Positions 22,689-34,300 of a stretch of DNA of 64,000 bases are shown piece after piece; the first letter of the stretch is position 1, and each line of letters starts with the position of its first letter. The stretch is from positions 129,001 to 193,000 of the forward strand of contig JAFCMP010000357.1 of assembly GCA_017506865.1 (NCBI GenBank), read 5' to 3'. Position numbers and translations under genes: made by a program. The DNA comes from Tribonema minus (taxonomy: Eukaryota > Sar > Xanthophyceae > Tribonematales > Tribonemataceae). The notes under the pieces were generated by a model. The model made no database searches and had not been told where the DNA came from. It worked only from the letters and a program-made list of their open reading frames with translations.

Positions 22689-25600
22689 CTATGTGTACCA
22701 CTGCGTGTGCTTGAGAGGGTGGTGCAGTACAACTTTGCCGGATTGAGCTTCCAGCCGTGCTTTGTGTTCCCTCTCGCACGCCTCCATGCGCTTCATGGAG
22801 AGATACTCCTCCTGGCGCTCGCGTGCGCGCGCCGCCGCACGCTCGTCCACCTGCAGCAAGGTGGTGCAGCGCCACGGTCAGTGAGGGGTGTCAGAGAGAT
22901 GCGAGACTCATCCAGTGAGCACAAGCGCGGGCTGGCCTAATCCTAACCCTAACCCTATCCATAAACGTACTGTAACCCGCTAGCACTGTTATGCACTGCT
23001 GTTGCATCCCAGCAGGAGCATGTGATAATTTGTTGGCAGGGTCACTTGCAAGCGGCACTGATGCAATGCCATTTGGAATGCTTTGTTGGGGCTGGTCGTG
23101 CCCCCGCTACCAGTAGCACTCGCGTCCATGCATTTCCACACTGCCCTGAAGTTCGTTGCTCACACACCGGCAGCATGACACGTCGATAAACACCACTGGT
23201 CTGCATACCCGCATGCAACCGCCTGCAACGCAACCAGGGCGCACCGCGCACGCTGACCAGCGCTGCCATGTGGCTGCTGAGCGCTGCCGCATGCGCCCGA
23301 AACCCATAAGAAAAGCAGCAAGAACACAGCGCGCCTGACCGCGCAGCTCGGTGGCCTGGTCCGCGCCGACGAGCGCTGCCACGTGGCTGCTGAGCACTGC
23401 CACAAACGCTTGAAAACGAACACGAAAAGCAGGAGCGCGCAGCTGCACCTGTCCGCGCAGCTTGGCGCGCTGATGAGCGCTGCCACGGGGCTGCTGAGCA
23501 CTGCCACATACTAGAAGTACGCCCCAAAAACCATGAGAAAAGCAAGAAGCAAGAGCGCGGCCGCACCTGTCCGCGCAGCTTGGCGGCCTGGTCCAGCAGC
23601 GCCGCGCGCCGCTCGCGCTCCTTGTCTGCCTCCTGCGCCTCCGCGCGCGCAAAGGCCTCCCTGTCAAACGCCGCCTGCTCGTTCAGCGCGGCGCGCTCCG
23701 CGGCGTCGGCCAGGCGGCGCGCGCGGATCTGCTCCTGCCGCGCCGCGTGGACCTGCGGGCGCGAGTCGCGAGTCGTGAGTCGCGGTGTGTGTTGTGGGTG
23801 GGCATGGCTCAGGATGTGATGCGGGGCCAGGGGCGGTAGGCGGTAGGTACAGGGATCGCGACAGCACGGAGAGTACAACGTTATAAGTGCATGCGTACTA
23901 GTCGAAGTGACCCCACAGGTCTGTCTCAGGCAGACGGCGTGTGTCTGGTAGATACAATGAAGGTTTGCTGTATCATCTTCCCCATGCCACCCTCAGGACT
24001 CACTGCCATTGCTGTTGCAGTGCGCACACGCTCGTGACCTGCGCCGCGCCCCGACAGCAGCGCTCGGTCGCCACTACCTGTGCACCGAAGTCATCGCAAT
24101 TCATCCATCGCGATTCATTCATCGCAATTCATCCAACAAAACTCATTCATCCACTGCCAAATTCATCCCCCGCAATTCGTTCATTCACAGACCTGCGCCA
24201 TGAGCGCGCGACGCGCGTCCGCGCGCTTGGCCTGCTCCGCCTCGCGCGCCTCCCACATCTTAGTCTCCGCGTCCGCCTGCGCGGTGTCCAGCTTGCCCGC
24301 GTCTTCTGCCTCCCTCTCCATCTGCGCCTTGAGGTACGCGGTGTACTGGCGCATGGCCTCGCGCTCCGCGTCGCGCTTGCGGTGCTCCTCCGCCTCGCCG
24401 GCGCGCTCGCGGTCCACTGCTCAGCAGAGAGAGTCAGGGAGTGAGTCTCTGAGTATGAGTCTGAGTTGTGCACGTAGTGCTCCTCCGCCTCGCCGGCGCG
24501 CTTGCGGTCCACTGCTCAGCAGAGGGAGTCAGTGAGTGAGTGTGTGAGTCTGTGAGTCTGAGTTTCGGCCGTGGTTGCGCTGCTACTCCGCTCTCGCCGG
24601 CGCGTGATCACAGTCGACTGCTCAGCAAGTGGCACACAAGATGAGTACGAGTGTAAGTCTGAGTGTGCGTTGCTCTGTTCACCAGCACTCGCACAGTCCA
24701 CTGATCAGCAAGCGGGCAAGTGAGTTACTTACATGGTGTGTGTGAGAGTGTGAGTCTGAGTCAGGGTGGCGCTCGACTCACACTTGGTGGCGTTCTCATG
24801 GCCCACTGCTCAGCCAGGGCATACGGACACTGTAGTCGTGCATCGGAGTCAAAGTGGCAGCGTGCGTGCCTCGTGGTGGAGGCGGCTGCGTTAATGCAAT
24901 CTGATGTCCGCGTGCGGTTAGTGCGGTGTGCAGGCAGAGGTTCAAGCCGAGCACACAGTTGAAGTTAAGCCGTAAAGCAGTCGGTGCGCATCAGCGCCTG
25001 CACCTCCCAGCACACCCCCACGCTGCGCAGCCGCTCACCTGCGTATTTGAGCAGCGCCATGTCGCGCTGCTGCTCCAGCGCCGCCGCCTCCTCGCGCAGC
25101 CTCTGCCTGTCCTTGTTGAACTCGCGCACCTGCGCGCCGCGCGCGTGCGCCGCCTGCGTCCTGTCCCTCTCCTTCTGCTCCTCCGCGGCCACGATGGCGC
25201 GCAGCTCGTCGAGTTCGAGGCGGTCCTCCTCTGCTGAGCGCTGCTCCAGGGCCATGCGCCGCGCAGCGTTGTATCGCACCTGGCCGAGAGGAGCGGACGA
25301 GCCGGTGTTGATAATATTAGCCCCAGCAGGGATAATTACTTGCTCATTACAGGCCTGAGAGCAATGCTGAGGGTAAGTTTTTTGAGGCAAGACGGTGATG
25401 TGGCGCCTGGCAGCAGTCGCTCGTGTCGACAGTCGCAGTGCTCTTCACCGCAGTACAAACCCACGGCCCACTACTAGCGATTGCACATCGGTGACGCATC
25501 CTGAACGTTTCATTACCGTGACATTACCGTACCTGTGCGGTGAGGCCGTCCTTGACGACTTCCGCGGTGCGCCGCCGCGTCTCCTCGCGCTCTCTCTCCT

Positions 25601-26189
25601 GCGCCTCCAGCCACGCCATGCGCTCGTAAATCTGGGCAGTGTACTGAGCATCCTCCTCTGCCTCCCGCGCCAGCCTCAGCGCCTTCTCTTCCAGCTGCTG
25701 CTCTCGCTGAGCGTTGACCCAGTCCAGGAACGCTTTGCTGTCGAGGGTCCGTGACGCATCGCAGGAGTCCCGCCACTGTTTGTCGTACATGTCCTGGACG
25801 AACTGTTTGCGCGCCGCCTCCCGTGCATCTCGCAGCTTGGTGGCCTTCTCTCGTATCCTCTCCTTTCGCTGCTCCAGGGTTTCGGTTCGGTTGAGGACTT
25901 CGTGCTCCCACTCAGCCATCTCCTGCTGCCTCTGGGCCGCCAGTCTGCGCCGTCTGCCCTCCAGTGCTGCCTTGTCTGCCTCGGTGAGCCGTGTCATCCT
26001 GTCCCTGCCCTGCCTGGCTGCGATAGCATCGTGAGTCTTGTTCTCCCAGGTGGCATACTGCAGTGCTGCACGTGTCTTATTGATGCTGGCTATACTATTC
26101 TCCAGCTGTCTTTCCTGAGCTCTGGTCTTTTCGAAGCGCCCTTGGTGTGTGTTGACGGCGCGCACAGCGCCTGGATTTGGCCCAAACAT
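22689..26189 (-). CDS. CFAP53: CFAP53 (CCDC11)-like ciliary coiled-coil protein
   Basis: Five exons (26189-25533, 25279-25039, 24416-24193, 23752-23567, 22850-22689) join in continuous phase and give 489 residues, close to human CFAP53 (514). The protein is almost wholly charged coiled coil of the trichohyalin/plectin-homology type: QERQLENSIASINKTR, LEQRKERIREKATKLRDARE, WRDSCDASRTLDSKAFLDW, then many Arg/Glu/Ala helices. The C-terminus EEYLSMKRMEACEREH, ending in HPLKHTQWYT, fits the family end. CFAP53 is a microtubule inner protein of axonemal doublets, which implies that this organism makes flagella. Two introns contain tandem copies of the neighbouring exon edge (see repeats). An upstream in-frame ATG could add 26 residues. 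The assignment rests on length, composition and remembered motifs. Confidence 0.7.
22941..22959 (+). repeat. short interstitial telomere-like repeat (CCTAAC)
   Basis: Just over two units of CCTAAC with flanking variants, inside the last CFAP53-like intron. Confidence 0.5.
23225..23600. repeat. tandem repeat derived from an exon edge (period about 118 bp)
   Basis: The end of CFAP53-like exon 4 (CTGTCCGCGCAGCTTGG on the + strand, including the splice donor) is repeated at about 23450 and, more diverged, at about 23332. A still more degenerate copy lies near 23225. Each unit also holds GAGCGCTGCCACGTGGCTGC and an AAAGCA tract. All copies lie inside the following intron. Confidence 0.75.
24380..24725. 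repeat. tandem repeat derived from exon start and splice acceptor (period about 98 bp)
   Basis: The first bases of CFAP53-like exon 3 with its acceptor (GTGCTCCTCCGCCTCGCCGG through CCACTGCTCAGCAG on +) recur at about 24477. Decayed copies lie near 24580 and 24680. A GAGTCTGAG microsatellite separates units. The second copy keeps a usable AG acceptor, but its open frame soon ends in GTGCACAAC-type sequence. Confidence 0.75.
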
Positions 26190-26857
26190 GATGGCCTTGT
26201 TTTGTCGATGATGGCAGTTGGCGGCTGAAAGGCGGAAGGCAGCGGCTGCAGCAGTCTCGTAGTACAACCCCGGTGCTCAGGAGATTGATAGAGCTAAATC
26301 ACCATCCGGGCGGAGATTCTGGCCTGCCTTTGCTGCTCCTGCAAAGTGTGTGGGCGAAGTGAAGCAGTTTTACCAAATAAAAGAAGAACCAAACAACGGT
26401 TTCACGGATGAAACTGTCAAGACAGAAAAAAAGTGTGAAAGAAGGCGACGACGACGACAGACGACGATAGTGCGGCGTCACCGGCGTAGTACGTACGCTC
26501 GCAAGTACGTTTCGCCTGAAAACGCAGCCGCGGCCAGCTGGGGGGGGCTTCCGGTCTGTAGACGTCGATCTGAAAGTCTTGCCACGGAGGATCTACATAG
26601 CGCATCAACTGCAAGTGAGTGACATGTCCAATCACCTGCCACGACGATGGACAACGCACCCAGAGCACGATGTCCACGTCTAGCTAGCATACTAGGCCAT
26701 ATTAGAAGCGAGCTTTCCGATGTTATGCACAATGTCAATCGCTTCATTGTGTGAGAATCAACCAAGACAGCCAGGCATTCGCATGCTAGGCTGATGGACC
26801 ACTGGCGGCGGCATCACATGCTCGCTGTCTTGTGCTGATGACAGGGCTGGGTTCACC
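26190..26857. promoter_or_regulatory. shared upstream region of divergent genes
   Basis: Lies between the CFAP53-like start (-) and an unknown gene (+). It contains an AAATAAAAGAAGAA stretch, a GACGACGACGAC run near 26446 and a G8 run. No protein-like frame. Promoter role is inferred from orientation. Confidence 0.35.
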
Positions 26858-27904
26858 ATGGCTTCGGCGTCTGTGAGCTCGCCTCCGAGACGCACTTCGA
26901 AAGTTGAGAGCCTCATCACCGCACTCAAGGATCTCAAATCAGAAGAACTGTCGCCAGACCTGGTGGAACGGCTGCAGGGATACGAAGACAGAGACAAGGT
27001 GCGAGAAGAGACCACGGAAAGCCTGCGGCAACGGATGAGTTTGAACAACGGCAACAGCCGCCCTGTATACGTACCTACGCAGCCCGCAGCCCTCCGACCA
27101 GTATCCGCAGCAGACAAAACACGCGCCCTCACTCCCCTTCCCAGCCCCCCGAAGATCAACCCTGATGCGGAGCCAGCAGTGAGGCTCAGCATCGCCCAGC
27201 AGGTCTCGCCTGCAGCAGCCCGAGAACGGCGCCCAAGTTCGCGCCTCCTCCCTCATCTAAATCCCAATAGCGGCTCCCCACGGTCACCTTCCCCAGACCG
27301 CTGGCCGGCAACACAGGAGGCCCAGCTGCAGCAGGCGCCGCCGCCGCAGCAGCAGGCACTGCAGCAGCAGCAGCACCAGGAGCAGCCGCAGCCCACGCCG
27401 CTCATAGACACGGCAGCAGCAGCGGCGGCGGCGGCGCGCAGGCGCTCCAGCAGCAGTGCGCGCTGCCCCAGCGCTCGGCGCTGCAGCCGCTCCCTCAGCC
27501 CCACTAACCTCGCCAGCGTCACCTCGGTGCCTCCGTTGAGCGCACGGCGGGAGTCTTCGTCTGCGGCAAAAGGTGACGGCGCGCGCTCGAGCGCAGCGGC
27601 GGCAGCGGCGGCAGCGCAGCAGCAGGGGCAGCGCCCCAGCCTCGACAGGCAGTCGAGTAGGCCGCGGCGCCTAAGCTTGGATGAGGTGGCGGAGAAGTGC
27701 AGGGAGACCAACAGCATGTGCCGCGCTAATATGCTGGCGATGATGGCAGCGTCGGCGGCGCCGTCGGCGGAGGCGGCAGCAGCACCACAGCAGCAGCAGC
27801 CGGAGGGCAGCACCGGCGGCGAGGGCGGAGGTGTTGCCGAGCCGACTTGCTTGGCGCCAGAGACTGCGCCAGCTGTGGAGGCAGGTCCTGACGCTGGTGC
27901 ATAG
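26858..27904 (+). CDS. unrecognised low-complexity protein
   Basis: A single exon of 348 residues with an ACCATGG start context. I do not recognise a family. Residues 1-65 look folded: SKVESLITALKDLKSEELSP, then LVERLQGYEDRDKVREET, probably two helices. The middle is Pro/Ser/Gln-rich with poly-Gln and poly-Ala runs. A second possible helix near 275-310 reads LSLDEVAEKCRETNSMC followed by RANMLAMMAASA. The tail is Gly/Glu/Ala-rich. The protein is probably disordered overall. Shared upstream sequence with the CFAP53-like gene could mean co-expression, but that is only a guess. Confidence 0.55.
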   Translation: MASASVSSPPRRTSKVESLITALKDLKSEELSPDLVERLQGYEDRDKVREETTESLRQRMSLNNGNSRPVYVPTQPAALRPVSAADKTRALTPLPSPPKINPDAEPAVRLSIAQQVSPAAARERRPSSRLLPHLNPNSGSPRSPSPDRWPATQEAQLQQAPPPQQQALQQQQHQEQPQPTPLIDTAAAAAAAARRRSSSSARCPSARRCSRSLSPTNLASVTSVPPLSARRESSSAAKGDGARSSAAAAAAAAQQQGQRPSLDRQSSRPRRLSLDEVAEKCRETNSMCRANMLAMMAASAAPSAEAAAAPQQQQPEGSTGGEGGGVAEPTCLAPETAPAVEAGPDAGA

Positions 27905-28336
27905 TGTTGCGCTGCGTGAGATCCGTGTAAATCCGCAGCTGTCGTTGCCGCAGTGCGCTGAGCGTGCGCAGTGTTTAATGACTTGAAGAAGATACTGTTT
28001 GTACCCGACCGTGTGTGCTTGTTTTGCCATCACTCAGTACAGCATCAAAGCAATGTCCTCGCAACTTTCATCTGGCATAGCATGAGCAACTTCACTTGCC
28101 GACCGTGCACTGAATGTGTTGCGAGGCAGATCAAACTCACCTTGTCCATCATTCAATAGTGGCAGTTGGCGCGCACAGCAGACAACAAGTGCACTGCATC
28201 TGACAACTCAGTAGAATGATGACTCAACATGAGCTGTCCTACACTGCATCAGGCAGGCACACAGGCTGCACCAACAGCTGGGATCAAAAATGCGCTGCTG
28301 GCATCTGGCACCCATCGATGATTTTGATTGGCGAAA
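27905..28336. other. intergenic region between convergent genes
   Basis: Presumably the two 3' untranslated regions of the unknown gene (+) and the TYW gene (-). No other feature seen. Confidence 0.35.
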
Positions 28337-31300
28337 TCACTCTGGCGCAGATAATTGCAATGCTGGTGCAGATGCAGGTCGGCACTCAATGTCAGCCACA
28401 AAGTGCGCGACCCTGGGCGCATAGCTCTTGACGCGCTCCACATGCCGGCAATCAACGCGCCAAGCGCCCCCCTTGACCTCCTGCAACAAGGCCCTAAATG
28501 CCTCCGCCACCGCCTCCCCCCACACAACCCCCTCCCCGTCCCTGTAATTACCGTGCACATGGCACCACCCTCCCGTGCTTCTGAGCACTGCTGCTGCCAC
28601 GGGCCAGCCGTCCTCGCTCGAAGGCAGCAGCCCCAGGTTAACCCTGTCCGCCACACCGCTCAGCGCGCGGCGCAGCGCAGGGTCCCTGTTGTCGCCGTGG
28701 TGTATGGTGCAGCGCTCAGCAGCAGCAGCGCTCAACGCGGCCACGTTCGCGCGCAGCGCCGCGACGCTTTGCGGGTTCCACTCGCACGCGTGCACGCGCG
28801 CCGCGCCGGCGTGCGCCAGGTAGGGCAGCGCGTAGTAGCCGATGCCTGCGTAGAGGTCCACGATGGTTTCGCCGCGTGCGGGGAGGCGTGCCACGCGCAG
28901 CTTCTCCGTGATGTTGCCCGTGCAGAACATGACCTGGGAGGGGGGGGGGGGGAGAGTGTGAGCGCGGAGCGGCTGCTGCAAGGGGGGTTCTGTTTCTTGC
29001 AACGGGGTATGTATACATCATGCGCAGGAGGCTGCAGCGCGCATGATGGCATCTTAAAAGGAATGGGATGCAAAACAGTTGCTTCCTCTGTGAAGCCCCA
29101 TTGACAAAAGCGATACCGGCTTCGAACTAAGCGTGCGCGACTGCAGACAGCGTGGAACAGAGCACGTAGTGTTGCCCTGCGTAGACGATGCAAAATAAGT
29201 GTGTCCTGCATGCAGCACTTTTGGCAATGAGTGGCGTGCCTTGCAGCGCCTCCCAGCACTTCGGTGTGCTAAACGAATTGCAGTCACAACAAAGAGAGCA
29301 CGATCGGCCCCCAAGCGCCAACTTGGAGCCCAAAGCAAGCACAAAGACCAATGGCTGGGGTACAGCTTCCCCCAATTCTACTGCTGGCAGTTTCAAAGTG
29401 AACCTACTGAACTACCAAAGGCAGCAGCTATCATGTACGACTGCGTACTCCATCTGCAGCTGTGCTCAGTCTGCAGCAGCAGCTGTTGGGCTGAGCCTGT
29501 CTTTGCTGCATTCGTCTCGTGTGATGGCACATGCTGCATGTGACCTGTAGAAGCAGGCGGCAATGGAAATTGATGCAAAATGCTAGGATTCGAGCCCACC
29601 TTGGTCAAGTCGAAGCTCTGGGAGATACCGTTCTCCTTGACTACACATGTACCAGGACAAAAGCACAAAGGGCAAGAAGGCATCCACACAGAATATCAGT
29701 CTTAAATTGCAGGGATTGTGCAATGGGGCATGACCATACTGATGAGTGCACAGGACGGGTAATTTCAGAGGCGTTTGTGAGTACACTCAGAAGATGCACG
29801 TAGATTCTGGCAACAAGCTGAATATCCACCATCTGGGCTATTGCACGCCTCAAGGTAGAATACAGCATGTGTATCTTGTGTTGTTAAAGTGTGGCACATG
29901 ACAACGCTCGACGCTATGCCTACGTAGTCAACACATGCCAGCACAAAGTTGTCTTTACTAAATGATGCAAGCACAACAAGCTTCACGGACGAAGGTTGGG
30001 ATGAACCTAAACCTTGAGCCACTAGAGTGCTTCAACTGCAACTGGCGACACGCCTGTACATGTCTCGACCACGTGCATGCCATGCATGCAATCTTGATTG
30101 TCCATTGCCACATTGCCATTTATACTGGTCGCAGTTGGATGAGTGCAGTCAGATGTAGTAGTATTTTGAACTCAATCTCGATGTTTACGAACATGGCTCT
30201 GTGATTTGTGCAAAGATTGGGTACTGCTTTTCCTTTCCAGAGAAACTGTGCGTCTGCAGATCAAGAATGGGACGTGTTGAGGCGTCCATGAGTCAGCAAC
30301 GCTCAGGCCCACATCAATCACATAACTTCAACAACAAGCACACGTCACCACGGCAAACCTCACCTGTGACCCACCCAGCCCCCCCCCTAGCAGACTCCGG
30401 CCATACCACCGTCGCGTGCGACTCGCGCATAGGCCCCGCGTCCACCTCCGCCTTCATAGCGACGCGCGACGCGCGAAACGACGCTGCCACCGCGCCCCAC
30501 GCCTCCTCTGCCGAGCGCTGCCACTCTGGCTCGCTGAGGGCGCCATGTGGCGCCAGCACCACGTCCCCCAGGAGCTCCAGGGGGATGTTGAGCGCTGCTT
30601 CGGAGAGGGCGGCGGCGCGCAAGGGGGGGACGTCCGAGCGCAGCAGGAGGGACTGCGGCGCGGCGGGGGTGGGTGGTGGTGATGTGAGTGATGGATGAAC
30701 GGCCTTAATGACGGTGTTGGGGATGGCTGTGGTCGTGTGAGTGATAGAAAAACGGTTTGATAGTAGTGTGTAAAATGATGGTTATGACGTGAGCGATGGA
30801 GGAGCGGCGTTAACAACGGTGGTTAGGATGGCGGATGTTGATGTGATAGGGTTGGGGGCGGTTGAGGTGAGGAGCGTGGTGGGTGATGCTCAGCACTGTG
30901 CTCACAAGCTGGGTGAGGGTGTGCAGTACAGCGCGGCGCGTGCAGCAGTGCGGAGCAAAAACTTGAGTACTGTGAGTCATTGGCCAAGAGTAAGTGCATT
31001 GGACAAGAGCAAGTGATTACACAAGAGTGAGTTGTTGGACAAGAGCAAGTCATTACAGTAATTAAGATTGAGTCGCTCAAGAGCGAGCATGCATATACAG
31101 AAGGTAGCTAAGGCCACCAGCTCCTGGTGGCCCCAGAAGCCGTTTAGCAGTGACACCAAACAATTGCTTCTTGTGAAGCGCGCTGTAGTGGCGAACCCAA
31201 TGGCTCGCCTTATACTTCAAAAGCGAAGTATTCCTTGCTTTGACCGGAAATAAGTATTTGAGAAGTGCGCCTGAGCTTTGTTAACTTGACGTGCATTATG

Positions 31301-34300
31301 CCGCGTAGTTCAGTTGTGCCTTGCTAGGATTACACACACTACTTAAGGGCATGCACCACTAACAAGGTTATGTGACCTTGCACCGCCAGGCACGGGGACT
31401 CTTGCCCTTTCATGATTCTCTGACCGCCGCTACGTCAGGCATATGCCACAGGCCAACAGAGCGCTGACTGTCTTGCACCACTTCAGCAAAAAACTGCTTG
31501 CAAGGCTTCCGGGAGTGTCAACTTCAAGGATGCACATCTTCACAGCAAGGGGCTCTGATCCCTGCTCTTTGATACATACACTGTCATACAGTACACAAAC
31601 TCATGCATATACATACATACCTGTAGAGCTGATCTGAGCGTTGCGCGCCTGCTGGACAGCGCCACCTTGCTGGCAGGGCACCCATGCGCCCCCGCCCTCA
31701 CCTCCCCGTTGGCCACCAGCGCCGCCACCGCCGGCAGCGCCAGCGCAGCGTCGAGTGCCTGCGGCGTGGGCTGCAGCGGCAGTGCTCTGAGGTTCCCCCT
31801 GACATCCCCGCCGTCATCGCCCCCCTCCTGGTAGGGGACAATCCCCTTGGTCTTGTCCAGGAGGCCTGCGCCTTCGAGCACCACCTTGAGCGCTTTGACC
31901 AGATGCGGGGGAGCGATGAAGCACGCCTGCGGCTCTGCTGCATCGCCGCTGAGCTCCGCGCTGACGTCCGACTGCACACGTAGGGGGGATCTGGCGCTGC
32001 GATTGGGGGGGCGGTCACTCGCTCCATGACTCACGACTCGACTCGGCTGCCCCAGCGGCGCCCCGCGGGCCGCCTTCTCCTCGTCCGCTTCAACTTCAAC
32101 TTCAACGTAGATGCGCCACGACGACGCGAACGCGGGCCCGAACATGCCCACGTGCGCCCCGCCGCCGACCGTCAGCAGCGCTCCGCTGTCATCGGGCGCC
32201 TCACACACCGCCAAGTGGGGCTGCAGCCCCGCCTCGTTGTCTCCATCCTCCAGCACCTCCAGCCATGTCCACGCCGCGCGCGTCGCGTGCGCCGCCAGCG
32301 TGCCCCCGCGCCGCTGCGCCGCCTGTCCCCCTTCCGCGAGTGCCTGCCTTGAGGGCGCACCGCCGCTGCCTCCCAGCATGAGTAGTAGTGCGGGGTGCGT
32401 GGGCAGCGCGGCGCACGCGTGCGCGAAGCGGCCCTGCGGCGCCAGCGTCGCGAACTTCCACTTTGAAGTTGTGCCGTCGAGGACGTAGACTTCCCTGGCG
32501 CCGATGGTGTCGGCCAGATCGGGGAGCCCCCCTGTCACCGCCAGCACCCACCCAGCCCCATCATCGGTGGCCGTTGATTCGATGTGAGGGTCAGGAAGGT
32601 GAAGTACGCACGCTGCGTGGTGGAACAGCGGAGCGGGCAGCGGCGCCGCCTGCCGCCACCGCAGCGCTGGCCAGCCGCAGCCGCGCTCAGCGGTCCAGAT
32701 CAGGGTCCAGCAATCTGACAGGACGCTGTTAGCATCCCTTCCGCCGGCGATCAGAGCGCTGCCGCCGTGGCCGCCTGCGATGCTCTCGGCAGAAGTTGAA
32801 CTTGAAGAATCAGGAGTTGAAGTTGGAAGTATCGTCGCCGTGTGCCCCCACCGCCCCCCTGGAAGCGCCCCCCCCCCCCGCGGCTCCACGCAATGCCACT
32901 GGCACGTGCGCAGGCAAAAGAGCCACACATCGGACAGCGCTTCGCAGGGGGATGTGCGCCCCCCGTACAGGCACAGGAACCCCCCCTCCTCCTGGACTCC
33001 AGGGGTAGGCAGGTATAGAAGGGTGTGGCCCTCGCGTGCCTGTGGCATTGCCGGGGCAGCCTGCTGTGCTGCGGGTGCAGCGTGCTGCTGCTGCTGCGGC
33101 GGCGGCGGCGCATGAACAGCGCGCCACGAGATGTGCTGCTGCAGCCGCCGCCGCTGCCGGTGCTGTTGCCGTTGACCGCCGCCGCTGCCGCTGCCATCGC
33201 CACTACTGCAACTGCTGCTGCCATCGCTACGCATCACCGCGCCTTCCAGCAAGTCACCCAGCCGCCGCACCGTGGCAGCATGGGTTCCCCCGCTGCTGCA
33301 GCGCCCGTACCCCCCAAACAGCATCAGCCGCCCTGGGGTCACGGCGGTAGGTACCGCCGACACTACCGCGTGGCCCCAGCGTTCTATCGATTCGCTGCCG
33401 TGCGCTGCAGTCAGCTTGGACCATGTTATGTTCACCCATGCAGGCTTGCTGAGCGATGATGCGTTAGACGCGGCACCTGAAGCGGCGACAGCGCCGGCGG
33501 CGGCGGTGGCGGCAGCAGATGTAGGGGCTTGGACAGCAGCAGCGGCGGCGGCGGCGGTGGTGGCAGCCGAGCTGCTGGCAAAGTGCTCTACGAGCGCCGC
33601 GTGCAGCCTGTTGGTGTGCCGCAGGTTGTCGGCAAAGCGCGCGTTGGCGACTTGAACAATGGTGACCATTGCAGCGCTCGGCATGATGACGCGCCCGCAG
33701 TGCACCAGCGGCACCTGCGCTCACAGTTCGGCACAATTAGACAGGTAGAAAAAGCAGGAGGGGTAAGGAGGGGGGGGGGGGGATGTATGGTGGGTGCGAA
33801 TGTATGCTTGCTGTATTTGCTTGCTCTTGCACCTGTGGCACATGCGCACTTGAAAGAATAGTGTGCAAGTCAGCACTTGGCCATCTGCCAGTATTGTCAG
33901 CGCTTTGTGCACATTTAGGGTTAGGGTTGGCCTTGTGGGGATGTTCACATGTGGTGAACGCGCAAGTGCGCAATGCTAGATGCATGTTGCGCTGCACGAA
34001 AACCATCACTAAAACATTTTGTCAAAATCACACAACAGCGCAAGATGGACTGTACATCCCAAGGCAGTCAAGGGCCAATGCTCCCAACATTTCTAGTCAA
34101 GTAGCAGCGGAGAGTTCCCAGGGAGCAGTAGCAGTGGCTGTACCTCTTCTTCGCGTATGACTCAAGTGCCCGTGATATAAAGCGCTTTCTTAAAAAAACA
34201 TTTGAGGACTTCAAATGAGCGGCAGAGGCAGAACTGGCTGACTGAATTTGAGCTGAGCTTGCGTGGTACATGCATGTAGTCCTCATGATGAGCTGGAGTA

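Noticed and set aside
33908-33926. AGGGTTAGGGTTGG as a telomere end
   Set aside because: Only about two units, with genes on both sides; treated as a small interstitial trace.
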